Below, one piece after another: positions 7,191-12,810 of a DNA stretch of 12,810 bases. The notes under the pieces are model-generated. The model worked only from the letters and a program-made list of their open reading frames with translations. It did not search any database and was not told the DNA's origin. The DNA is taken from positions 1-12,810 of the forward strand of contig DALF01000009.1 in NCBI GenBank assembly GCA_002499345.1, in the 5' to 3' direction. The stretch is from Euryarchaeota archaeon UBA170 (GTDB lineage: Archaea > Thermoplasmatota > Poseidoniia > Poseidoniales > Thalassarchaeaceae). The position numbers were made by a program, and so were the translations under genes. The first letter of the stretch is position 1. Each line of letters begins with the position of its first letter.

Positions 7191-8702
7191 TCATACTACG
7201 AGCATTAGAATTGGAATCATTACCACAGCAAGCATCACAATAGTGGTGATTCCACTAATTGACCCTGCTAGTCTCTCTACTCTAAGTGGATTGCTATCTT
7301 TCATGAACATCGAAAGAATGGAGTGTGTACCATCCTTTACCATGTGCCCCCCATCAAAAGGAATTATTGGTAGTAGATTTAGGAATCCCAATAGGAAATT
7401 AACCCAGATAAGCCAGAAAATAAAGTCGAAAAGAGCCAGGACTCCCTCCGTTCCTAATGAAGATAGGACGAAATCATCATCCACTTCAAGCATCATCCTC
7501 TCATGGATATCCATAGTTTGTCCGTCGTAAGACATTGGCGTTCCAAGCATTGAAAGAGGTTTTATTGTGACTATAGCAATCTTTTCCAGACTAGAATATC
7601 TGTCATCAAAAATGAGGGAGAATTGTTCCGTTTGGAAGGTCCCAGACCTTGGAAAACTAACACCTAGAAAAGCCTCGCCTTCTTCAATTCCATATGAATC
7701 TAGTAACTCGTTAGTCTCTGACAAACACTCCACTTCTCCATCACATCGATCGAGGTAGTACTGCCGCTTATCTCCCAGGGTTACTGGGATATCAGAACTA
7801 ATGCCCCACTCTCCATTTTCTACAGAATATGGAATGACTGTGAAAATAATAACATCACCCGCTCCTAGAGAATCCATTTGCTGGGAGAAAGAACTGTAAT
7901 CTGGGACTCCGACACCGTCAACATGCGTGATAATATCGTATGGCATTATCCCCGCCTCATCAGCTCCTCCCTCGTCGATAATCGCGATAGCGTGGATTCC
8001 GGGATTGGATGCTATGAAGCCACTAGATACGAATCCCAATATTATCAGGAAAATGAAGGTTGCAACCAGATTTATTGCCGGCCCAGCTGCGAATAGACGC
8101 AACCTCTCTCTTCTTGGTGCCATTATCATATCCATATGTTCGGGTTCAGCGAAGGCACCAACTGGAATCGGTCCAGCTACTAGGAGTCCGAAGCTCTTCA
8201 CCTCCATTCCATGTGCCCTTGCCTGAATTCCATGACTGTATTCATGGATAAGTAGAGTAAACACAAGAGCTAGTGCAGGCCACCAGAAGGGAACAAAACT
8301 AGTTACTCCGGGAATGAAGAGAATATCTGTAGCCGGCAATGAACCTTGTGGGGGAGAATTCATCGATGACACGAACGCAAAAATCATCAGGAAAACTACA
8401 GCGAACATCACCAAGAAACATAACCAAATGGAAAACTCACCAAAAAAACGCCAAAATTTTCTATTCTTCGAGATATATTCCAGAAAACCCCGACCTCGTG
8501 TGGTTCTTATCATCAAAACAATCCCAAGAACTCTCTCAAAGTTCCATCTATCTAGGTGGCCATTATCTTCCAGATAAAGCACCAATAAATACCACCCAGA
8601 CAAAGCAATAATGGTCCACAGCGGAAGTATTCCATAGACTAAAAGAATCGAAAGAATCAATATCGGATAGACTGGTATTTTACCCCCCGCTTCTCCGTCC
8701 AT
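7191..8702 (-). CDS. Site-2 protease-like membrane metalloprotease (M50) with PDZ domain
   Basis: Intramembrane zinc protease of the M50 family, which cleaves membrane-spanning substrates, often anchored regulators or spent signal peptides. The 503-residue chain has N-terminal helices (about 10-45 and 90-113), then a helix with HEYSH (zinc ligands His153 and His157, catalytic Glu154). More helices follow, then a PDZ-like domain at about 238-300 (EGGADEAGIMPYDIITHVDG). Near the C-terminus NLLPIIPFDGGH (442-453) supplies the third ligand, Asp450, in the typical NxxPxxxxDG motif, and a last helix ends the protein. Residues 300-410 between the PDZ domain and the last helices form a soluble insert with Cys320 and Cys326. 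Its stop is directly adjacent to the signal peptidase stop. The start at 8702 has only a distant GAGGAG, 14 nt upstream. The substrate is unknown. Confidence 0.92.
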   Translation of the reverse strand: MDGEAGGKIPVYPILILSILLVYGILPLWTIIALSGWYLLVLYLEDNGHLDRWNFERVLGIVLMIRTTRGRGFLEYISKNRKFWRFFGEFSIWLCFLVMFAVVFLMIFAFVSSMNSPPQGSLPATDILFIPGVTSFVPFWWPALALVFTLLIHEYSHGIQARAHGMEVKSFGLLVAGPIPVGAFAEPEHMDMIMAPRRERLRLFAAGPAINLVATFIFLIILGFVSSGFIASNPGIHAIAIIDEGGADEAGIMPYDIITHVDGVGVPDYSSFSQQMDSLGAGDVIIFTVIPYSVENGEWGISSDIPVTLGDKRQYYLDRCDGEVECLSETNELLDSYGIEEGEAFLGVSFPRSGTFQTEQFSLIFDDRYSSLEKIAIVTIKPLSMLGTPMSYDGQTMDIHERMMLEVDDDFVLSSLGTEGVLALFDFIFWLIWVNFLLGFLNLLPIIPFDGGHMVKDGTHSILSMFMKDSNPLRVERLAGSISGITTIVMLAVVMIPILMLVV

Positions 8703-8740
8703 ACACTTGACAATAGTCTCCTCTTATTCAACTTGCGTCC

Positions 8741-8749
8741 TATAAAAAA
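8741..8749 (+). promoter_or_regulatory. Candidate TATA box in the 8703-8773 divergent region
   Basis: TATAAAAAA ends 24 nt before the ATG at 8774. This is the expected distance for an archaeal TATA box driving a leaderless mRNA. Read on the other strand (TTTTTTATA) it could also serve the site-2 protease gene, whose ATG is 39 nt away. No SD precedes 8774, consistent with a leaderless start. Confidence 0.5.
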
Positions 8750-8773
8750 CCACATTAATGACTATCTCGACGC

Positions 8774-8965
8774 ATGCACGTGTCAGACAGTTCAGATGGA
8801 GATTTATCTTCCCGTAAATACTCCAGAGAAATTGATTCGCTCAGAAGAGAACGGGACAGTATTAAGAGGATACTATCTCAGGCAAATCTAGACGAACTGA
8901 GTAATGAATTAGAGAAATTGAATGACACATTCACAAAAATCGAAGGAGATTTTACAGGTCATTAG
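8774..8965 (+). CDS. Small coiled-coil protein, unknown function
   Basis: A 63-residue protein I cannot assign. The first 13 residues are Ser/Asp-rich. Residues about 15-55 are heptad-like and highly charged, with Leu/Ile at regular spacing (EIDSLRRERDSIKRIL, then LDELSNELEKLNDTF), as in a short dimeric coiled coil. No membrane helix or cysteine is present. A good TATA-like box at leaderless distance and the fit between two flanking genes argue that it is real. Its TAG overlaps the stop of the convergent nuclease gene by 4 bp in total. It might be a small partner of a larger complex. Confidence 0.6.
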   Translation: MHVSDSSDGDLSSRKYSREIDSLRRERDSIKRILSQANLDELSNELEKLNDTFTKIEGDFTGH

Positions 8966-9558
8966 CTAGAAATTATAGTTTCAAAATCCGATCTCATTGA
9001 TTTACTAGGAAAAACCTCTGTAGATATTTTCGCACCATCAGATTTGCATACCAGGGATAAGAATCTGTGCAGAGGCATGCCTTGGTCCCAGTCTAGGAAC
9101 TCTTTACCATTTCTAGTAAGTGGAAGTGAAGGGATGCTACGGGATAGATGACGGAGCTTGCCTCTCAGTCCGTCTACCTCGACTTTCATTATCCTCCAGC
9201 TATCCCCCCTTACTCCCTTGAGCCTGTATGCATAAAGTGGAAGCAACCCACACCTTTCTCCGATTTCCTTCAGAGATTCCAATTGAAGGAAAGTCCTTCC
9301 TGAAAGATACAGTTTCTTAGACTTCGATGATTTCACCTCAATGGGGAAGCAAATATCTCCTCTCAGAGCTAGTAAGTCGCCTGTCCCTTCTGATCCACTA
9401 CCGGGGGCTCTGACTACCAAGAAAGGCCTATTTGTTACTTTCATAGCTTGAGACCTCTCTACCTCTGAACAGGATTTTGTTACCGCCCTAACTCCTTTCA
9501 GCTCTCCAGCTAGAACAGAACGAAGCTCTCTCTCATACACACTCCCTATGCTGCCCAT
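8962..9558 (-). CDS. Holliday junction resolvase Hjc-like nuclease
   Basis: A predicted PD-(D/E)XK nuclease resembling archaeal Hjc, which cuts four-way DNA junctions during recombination. The 198-residue chain shows the family order of motifs: SVYERELRSVL (Glu9), a basic strand PFLVVRAPGSGS, TGDLLAL (Asp61), and FPIEVKSSK (Glu74-Val-Lys76, the catalytic ExK). Known Hjc proteins are about 120-140 residues; here about 60-80 residues extend past the core and include basic and hydrophobic stretches with no motif I recognise. The start at 9558 has no SD. It lies 44 nt downstream of the macro-domain gene on the same strand, so co-transcription is possible. The nuclease fold is fairly sure; junction specificity is inferred. 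Confidence 0.75.
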   Translation of the reverse strand: MGSIGSVYERELRSVLAGELKGVRAVTKSCSEVERSQAMKVTNRPFLVVRAPGSGSEGTGDLLALRGDICFPIEVKSSKSKKLYLSGRTFLQLESLKEIGERCGLLPLYAYRLKGVRGDSWRIMKVEVDGLRGKLRHLSRSIPSLPLTRNGKEFLDWDQGMPLHRFLSLVCKSDGAKISTEVFPSKSMRSDFETIISS

Positions 9559-9602
9559 GCAACTATCGTATTCTCAGGGTTAATGAGGACATTGGTCCCT
9601 CA

Positions 9603-10244
9603 CTACTGTATCTTGCCTTTTCGGAAATCTCTGGTTCTATCTACGCCAGGAAATTGATCCTCGCTCTCTCGATAAACTGTCTTCATATTGTTTAGAAAAT
9701 TGACTTCATCGGTGACAATCAGAACCATTCTGACTCCTGGGTCCTCTTCCCTATCCATCCAGTCAAGGATTATTTCCATAGTCATTCGAGCGCCCTCTCT
9801 GTGAGGATATGCGAAAACATCCATTCCAAGGGGCGGTGTAACCAACGTCTCACGAGGTTTAATCTTAGAAATTTCTTCAAACATCGCCTTATAAGAATTA
9901 GCTAGTAACTCTCTCCTGAAGTTATCTTGGTTTGGCCTTCGACAGTCGGGCCCTACGACATGAACTAGATTTTCCGCAGGCAAGTTGAACCCTGGAGTAG
10001 TAACTGCTTCGCCAACTCCACAGGGTTGCTTCCCTTCTTTCCTCCTCTCTACAGCAATCTCTGTGCATCTTGCACGTAACTCCTCTCCAGCGGCCAACTG
10101 CATTTTTTCATCAAGACCTTCCCTGCCTGCCAGCCTATTATTGGCTGGAATAACCATTACATCTCCTTCTACTCTAATGATGTTACCAAACTGTACTCTT
10201 ACCTGTCCATGGCGGCATTCCCTCACGATTATTGTCTCCGCCAT
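9603..10244 (-). CDS. Macro-domain protein (ADP-ribose-related)
   Basis: A 213-residue macro domain, a fold that binds ADP-ribose and in some members removes it from proteins or nucleic acids. Numbered from the ATG at 10244, GDVMVIPANN (27-36) gives the Asn pair of the ligand pocket. GREGLDEKMQLAAG (40-53) is the loop after it, though it lacks the usual GGG run. GVGEAVTTPGFNLP and VHVVGPD match the next strands. TPPLGMDVFAYPHREGA (136-152) resembles the diphosphate-binding loop and following helix. The frame is open to an ATG at 10313, but those 23 extra residues are unlike a macro N-terminus and would overlap the divergent RAM gene's upstream region. A weak TTACTTATC box lies at a leaderless distance from 10244. 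Whether it is a binder or a hydrolase is undecided. Confidence 0.82.
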   Translation of the reverse strand: MAETIIVRECRHGQVRVQFGNIIRVEGDVMVIPANNRLAGREGLDEKMQLAAGEELRARCTEIAVERRKEGKQPCGVGEAVTTPGFNLPAENLVHVVGPDCRRPNQDNFRRELLANSYKAMFEEISKIKPRETLVTPPLGMDVFAYPHREGARMTMEIILDWMDREEDPGVRMVLIVTDEVNFLNNMKTVYRESEDQFPGVDRTRDFRKGKIQ

Positions 10245-10337
10245 ATTATGACAAGTAGGGTCATCTGATAAGTAACCATCGACAATAATCGAGTTTTGAA
10301 TCGATGCATTCATTCGATAATGCCCACTAGAAGAGGT

Positions 10338-10571
10338 ATGTCCGCCGGTTATGTGTTGGTCAATGTTGAGCCAGGTAGTGAGTCAGAAGTCCACAAAGTT
10401 GCTTTGTCCTTGGATTGCGTTACGGACGCGAATATGCTTTTCGGAGATTATGATCTGATTGTGAAAATAGAGGCTTCTAGCATGGGCGAGATTGCTCGTC
10501 ATGTTGTAGAATCTATCAGGGCAATACCGGGTGTAGCTAACACCAAGACTCTCGCATGCGCAGAAATGTAA
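10338..10571 (+). CDS. Stand-alone RAM domain protein (Lrp/AsnC ligand-binding domain)
   Basis: A 77-residue protein made only of the RAM domain that follows the DNA-binding part in Lrp/AsnC regulators. It has the beta-alpha-beta order: GYVLVNVEPGSE, a helix, VTDANMLFGDYDLIVKIEA (with the diagnostic GDYD), a helix (SMGEIARHVVESIRAI), and a final VANTKTL strand. There is no helix-turn-helix, so it is not a classical DNA-binding regulator. Stand-alone RAM proteins assemble into dimers or octamers and may bind amino acids or modulate full-length Lrp proteins. In-frame ATGs at 10296 and 10320 are possible but add residues unlike the family. The ATG at 10338 follows GAGGT with no spacer, which is not a normal SD position. 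Confidence 0.8.
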   Translation: MSAGYVLVNVEPGSESEVHKVALSLDCVTDANMLFGDYDLIVKIEASSMGEIARHVVESIRAIPGVANTKTLACAEM

Positions 10572-10614
10572 CCTCGTTATGTTGAAAAACCCCCCAATGT
10601 GACTCAGTAGCTCC

Positions 10615-10620
10615 TTTTTT
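10615..10620 (+). terminator. Possible oligo-T terminator after the RAM gene
   Basis: A run of six T follows CTCC, 44 nt after the RAM stop. Archaeal RNA polymerase can stop at such U-tracts without a hairpin. The 104-bp gap (10572-10675) holds this run and the MC1 ribosome binding site; a C-run at 10590-10595 has no clear role. Confidence 0.35.
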
Positions 10621-10660
10621 ACCCAATAACTTCATTATCTCTGTAATTCACCAAGCGAAT

Positions 10661-10666
10661 GGAGGT
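10661..10666 (+). promoter_or_regulatory. Shine-Dalgarno deciding the MC1 start
   Basis: GGAGGT abuts an ATG at 10667 with no spacer but lies 9 nt before a second in-frame ATG at 10676. Normal spacing favours 10676, which also gives the usual short MC1 N-terminus (MSGKKYFVL). Confidence 0.7.
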
Positions 10667-10675
10667 ATGCTGAAA

Positions 10676-10939
10676 ATGTCAGGAAAGAAGTACTTCGTAC
10701 TAATGGAGAATGGAGGGGACACAAGCCAGGTGTTTGTTAACAGTCAACCAAGAGGAGCCGCACTAAAGGCGGCTCGAAGAGGCCATACAAACATCGATTT
10801 GAGAGAGCGAGGCACCAACAGAGTGCACTGCTTCGAAGGCTGGAGAACTCTTGAGTCCAAAGGCGCAGGCGGTCCGGCTTACCTTCCAGATAAAATCTGG
10901 AAGGCTAACGTAAAGAAGACCGGTATTAAGCGTCTTTAG
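10676..10939 (+). CDS. Chromosomal protein MC1
   Basis: Small basic architectural DNA-binding protein that bends DNA, found in some methanogens, haloarchaea and marine Thermoplasmatota. The 87-residue product matches the MC1 pattern along its length: KYFVL at the N-terminus, VFVNSQPRGAALKAARRG, LRERGTNRVHCFEGW, then PAYLPDKI and KANVKKTGI at the C-terminus. The long arm that contacts DNA (about residues 60-80) is conserved, but the PAWMP-like core of methanogen MC1 reads PAYLP here, so the tryptophan is a tyrosine. Strong SD GGAGGT supports good expression, as expected for a chromatin protein. It is 104 nt after the RAM gene with a possible T-tract terminator between, so it probably has its own promoter. 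Confidence 0.93.
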   Translation: MSGKKYFVLMENGGDTSQVFVNSQPRGAALKAARRGHTNIDLRERGTNRVHCFEGWRTLESKGAGGPAYLPDKIWKANVKKTGIKRL

Positions 10940-10980
10940 GCTTGAAAAAGCCATACAGAATAAACACAACACAATGTTGT
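10939..10980. other. Two short hairpins between convergent MC1 and sdhB
   Basis: GGCTT-GAAA-AAGCC (10939-10952) has a 5-bp stem with a GNRA tetraloop and starts on the last base of the MC1 stop. ACAACA-CAA-TGTTGT (10966-10980) has a perfect 6-bp stem and 3-nt loop. They lie in the 50-bp gap between two converging genes and could mark 3' ends or protect them. Neither is followed by a T-run on the plus strand, so a classical terminator is not shown. Confidence 0.4.
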
Positions 10981-10989
10981 CCCAGTTGC

Positions 10990-11751
10990 CTAGCTTCTGA
11001 GGCCAAGCTTTTTGCTAATAATTGCAATTGGATCGTAGAACTCGGTGACCACCCTTTCTTTTAGAGGTATAATTGCGTTATCTGTTATGTTAATTCCTGC
11101 AGGGCATACGTCAGTACAGCATTTTGTAATATTGCAATATCCTATTCCAAAGTCATCCTTGATTTCTGGAATTCTGCTCTTCTCATCTAAGGGGTGCATT
11201 TCCAAACTAGCTAGTCTGACGAAGAATCTAGGTCCGGCGAATTCATCGAACTTCTGATGCTCCCTCATCACATGACAAGTATTCACGCATAACATACACT
11301 CAATACAAGACCGAAATTCTTGCACTCTATCAGCTTCTTGCTGAGAGAAAACCCAATCAGTTTCATCCGGTCCACTCAATGGAGAAATCTTCCTATCTGT
11401 CTGATAAGCCCAAGAGGTATCGGTCACTAGGTCCCTAACTAATGGAAATGTTTGCATTGGTTTGATTACAATCGCCTCTCCTTCCGGGGTCTCTTCCAAA
11501 ATTTCATCCATTCTAGTCATACACATTAGTCTGGACTTACCATTAACTTCGGCACTGCAAGAACCACATTTGCCCGCCTTACAATTCCATCTGCAAGCTA
11601 GATCCGGAGCAAACTCAGCTTGTATGGAATGGATAGCGTCTAGGACCACCATTCCTTCATCGAGCTCAATGGTATAGTCTACCATCTTCCCAAAAGGATC
11701 GCCATCTTGGTCTGGTACTCCTCTGAACACACTAAAGGTTACAGCTCCCAA
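10990..11751 (-). CDS. sdhB: Succinate dehydrogenase iron-sulfur subunit
   Basis: Electron-transfer subunit of respiratory complex II, carrying electrons from the flavoprotein to the membrane anchor and quinone. The 253-residue chain has an N-terminal ferredoxin-like domain with the [2Fe-2S] set CKAGKCGSC (Cys57, 62, 65) plus Cys77. The C-terminal domain holds CIECMLCVNTC (Cys149, 152, 155, 159) and CNITKCCTDVC (Cys206, 211, 212, 216). By homology 149/152/155/216 bind [4Fe-4S] and 159/206/212 bind [3Fe-4S], as in the standard SdhB. The start is a TTG at 11751, 2 nt after the sdhA stop, with a strong SD inside the sdhA 3' end. The next in-frame Met (residue 23) would lose the first beta strand. 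No membrane-anchor genes follow; they may lie upstream of sdhA outside the window. Confidence 0.95.
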   Translation of the reverse strand: MGAVTFSVFRGVPDQDGDPFGKMVDYTIELDEGMVVLDAIHSIQAEFAPDLACRWNCKAGKCGSCSAEVNGKSRLMCMTRMDEILEETPEGEAIVIKPMQTFPLVRDLVTDTSWAYQTDRKISPLSGPDETDWVFSQQEADRVQEFRSCIECMLCVNTCHVMREHQKFDEFAGPRFFVRLASLEMHPLDEKSRIPEIKDDFGIGYCNITKCCTDVCPAGINITDNAIIPLKERVVTEFYDPIAIISKKLGLRS

Positions 11752-11753
11752 AA

Positions 11754-12810
11754 TTACTCCTCCTCTTGCAAATCTTCTGAATCCAATAATTCCTTCAAAT
11801 CAGAAGGAATAGGGGGATAAGTAACGAAACCAATCTGCATTTCTCCCACATCAGTCATTGAAATAACACTATTCACCTTTCCCCAGTGTGAGTGATCAGG
11901 AACAGGGAAATCTTCCCTTGTATGCCCGCCCCTACTCTCCTCTCTTCTGAGGGCCGCTAGGGTACACATCCTACTGACGTCTATCATGGCCCCGATTTCA
12001 AGAGATTGGTGCCATCCTGGGTTGTAGGTCTTACCACTCCCGCCGAAAACACTCTTCGACCGCTCTTCCAAATCATCAAGATCAGACAACGCCTCTTCGA
12101 GTAGAGATTTTGTTCTGATTATTCCAACCTTATCTTGCATCATCCTTCTCAAATCTGACACTACTGTAGCAGGATTCTCTCCATCCTCCCTAGCAAGAGG
12201 AGCAAGAGTATCTTCGATTATTTCTTTGATATCAGATTCAGGAATTTCCTTAAATTGATGAATTCCTTTCGCAGAGGAAGCCGCATTCTCCCCGGCAATC
12301 TTCCCAAATACAATCAAATCAGAAAGAGAGTTGCCCCCAAGTCGATTAGCCCCATGAAGTCCAGTTGCCGCCTCTCCTGCAGCAAAAAGCCCCTCAATAC
12401 AGGTTTCTTGTGTGTCAAAATTAACCTTCACGCCGCCCATGACGTAGTGGGCAGTAGGGCCTACTTCCATGGGCTCTTTGGTGATATCAACTGCTGCTAA
12501 TTCCTTGAACTGATGATACATCCCAGGAAGCTTCTTCTTGATCTCTTCTTCGTCTCTCCATGAAATATCTAGGTACGCACCCCCATGCTCAGACGCACGT
12601 CCAGCAGCACGTTCGCTGTTGATTGCCTTAGCTACCACATCCCTAGTAAGTAGCTCAGGCGGCCTTCTCTTAGTGGCAAGTTTCCCAGTTATGACCTCAT
12701 TAACCCAAGCTTCAGCTTCCTCGATAGTATCTGCAAACTCTTCCGCATACATTTCAGGTACATAGCTGAACATGAATCTGTCCCCCTCATTATTGAGAAG
12801 CTTTCCTCCC
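11754..12810 (-). CDS. sdhA: Succinate dehydrogenase flavoprotein subunit (5' end beyond the window)
   Basis: Catalytic subunit that oxidises succinate to fumarate with FAD. About 351 codons are visible. The frame stays open to the right edge (GGKLLNNEGDRFM before the Met at 12773), so that Met is internal. The FAD-attachment His and most of the N-terminal FAD-binding domain are missing because they lie past the edge. Numbered from Met12773, visible active-site signatures are RDVVAKAI...AGRAS (Arg59, the proton-shuttle Arg region), AHYVMGG (His109), and GLFAAGEAATGLHGANRLGGNS (127-149, Arg144 near substrate, with the second FAD-binding segment). The C-terminal helical domain has the ALRREESRGGHTREDFP signature of this family. 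Fumarate reductase or aspartate oxidase are less likely given the adjacent sdhB. Confidence 0.95.
   Translation of the reverse strand, partial: GGKLLNNEGDRFMFSYVPEMYAEEFADTIEEAEAWVNEVITGKLATKRRPPELLTRDVVAKAINSERAAGRASEHGGAYLDISWRDEEEIKKKLPGMYHQFKELAAVDITKEPMEVGPTAHYVMGGVKVNFDTQETCIEGLFAAGEAATGLHGANRLGGNSLSDLIVFGKIAGENAASSAKGIHQFKEIPESDIKEIIEDTLAPLAREDGENPATVVSDLRRMMQDKVGIIRTKSLLEEALSDLDDLEERSKSVFGGSGKTYNPGWHQSLEIGAMIDVSRMCTLAALRREESRGGHTREDFPVPDHSHWGKVNSVISMTDVGEMQIGFVTYPPIPSDLKELLDSEDLQEEE
11757..11765 (-). promoter_or_regulatory. Shine-Dalgarno for the TTG start of sdhB
   Basis: On the minus strand GAGGAGGAG lies before the TTG at 11751-11749. Its GGAGG core (11763-11759) is spaced 7 nt from the start. 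It is embedded in the terminal Glu codons of sdhA and justifies calling a rare TTG start. Confidence 0.75.

Noticed and set aside
7144..7530. 128-codon plus-strand ORF opposite the site-2 protease C-terminus
   Set aside because: Antisense to the conserved NxxPxxxxDG region; the translation is Ser/Ile/Thr-rich with no motif.
8314..8611. Overlapping Lys-rich plus-strand ORFs near 8314-8611
   Set aside because: Shadows of the protease N-terminal membrane helices; A-rich because the opposite strand encodes Phe and Leu.
1..12810. CRISPR arrays, IS elements, tRNA or rRNA genes
   Set aside because: Reading both strands I found no regularly spaced repeats, terminal inverted repeats with a transposase, or tRNA-like arms.

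Overview
The window reads as archaeal, most likely a marine Thermoplasmatota (Marine Group II / Poseidoniales-like). Evidence seen here: an MC1-type chromosomal protein, an archaeal His-type signal peptidase, an Lhr-family helicase, an Hjc-like resolvase, a stand-alone RAM (Lrp/AsnC ligand-binding) domain, Asp/Cys-rich secreted proteins of the kind common in that group, and succinate dehydrogenase, which fits aerobic heterotrophy. The lineage is an inference from gene content; no rRNA or tRNA gene is present to confirm it.

Layout. Positions 1-159 hold the C-terminal tail of a secreted Asp-rich protein. It is followed after 10 nt by a dCMP deaminase (170-607, +). That gene runs tail-to-tail into a minus-strand block which, in transcription order, reads: calcium-repeat PI-PLC-like lipoprotein (5479-4175), Lhr-type helicase (4178-1179, ATGA overlap) and a P-loop nucleotide kinase (1145-594). 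Divergent from the lipoprotein is a plus-strand pair, a four-TM protein and a type I signal peptidase (5561-7190). This pair abuts, with zero spacing, a convergent site-2 protease (8702-7191). A small coiled-coil ORF (8774-8965, +) meets an Hjc-like nuclease (9558-8962, -), with a macro-domain protein upstream of it (10244-9603, -). Then come the RAM protein and MC1 on the plus strand (10338-10939). The window ends with sdhB and a truncated sdhA on the minus strand (10990-12810).

The genome is very compact: no gap exceeds about 110 bases, and three convergent pairs overlap or touch. Several starts are set by strong GGAGG-type Shine-Dalgarno sites (signal peptidase, MC1, and sdhB with a TTG start), while others look leaderless.

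Working themes are nucleotide metabolism (deaminase and kinase), nucleic-acid processing (Lhr, Hjc-like nuclease, macro domain, MC1), membrane protein processing (signal peptidase, site-2 protease) and respiration (Sdh). I see no CRISPR, IS element, toxin-antitoxin pair or obvious defence island. The most unusual gene is the lipoprotein, which joins TSP3-like calcium repeats to a PI-PLC X-like domain that keeps most of the eukaryotic-type calcium ligands.
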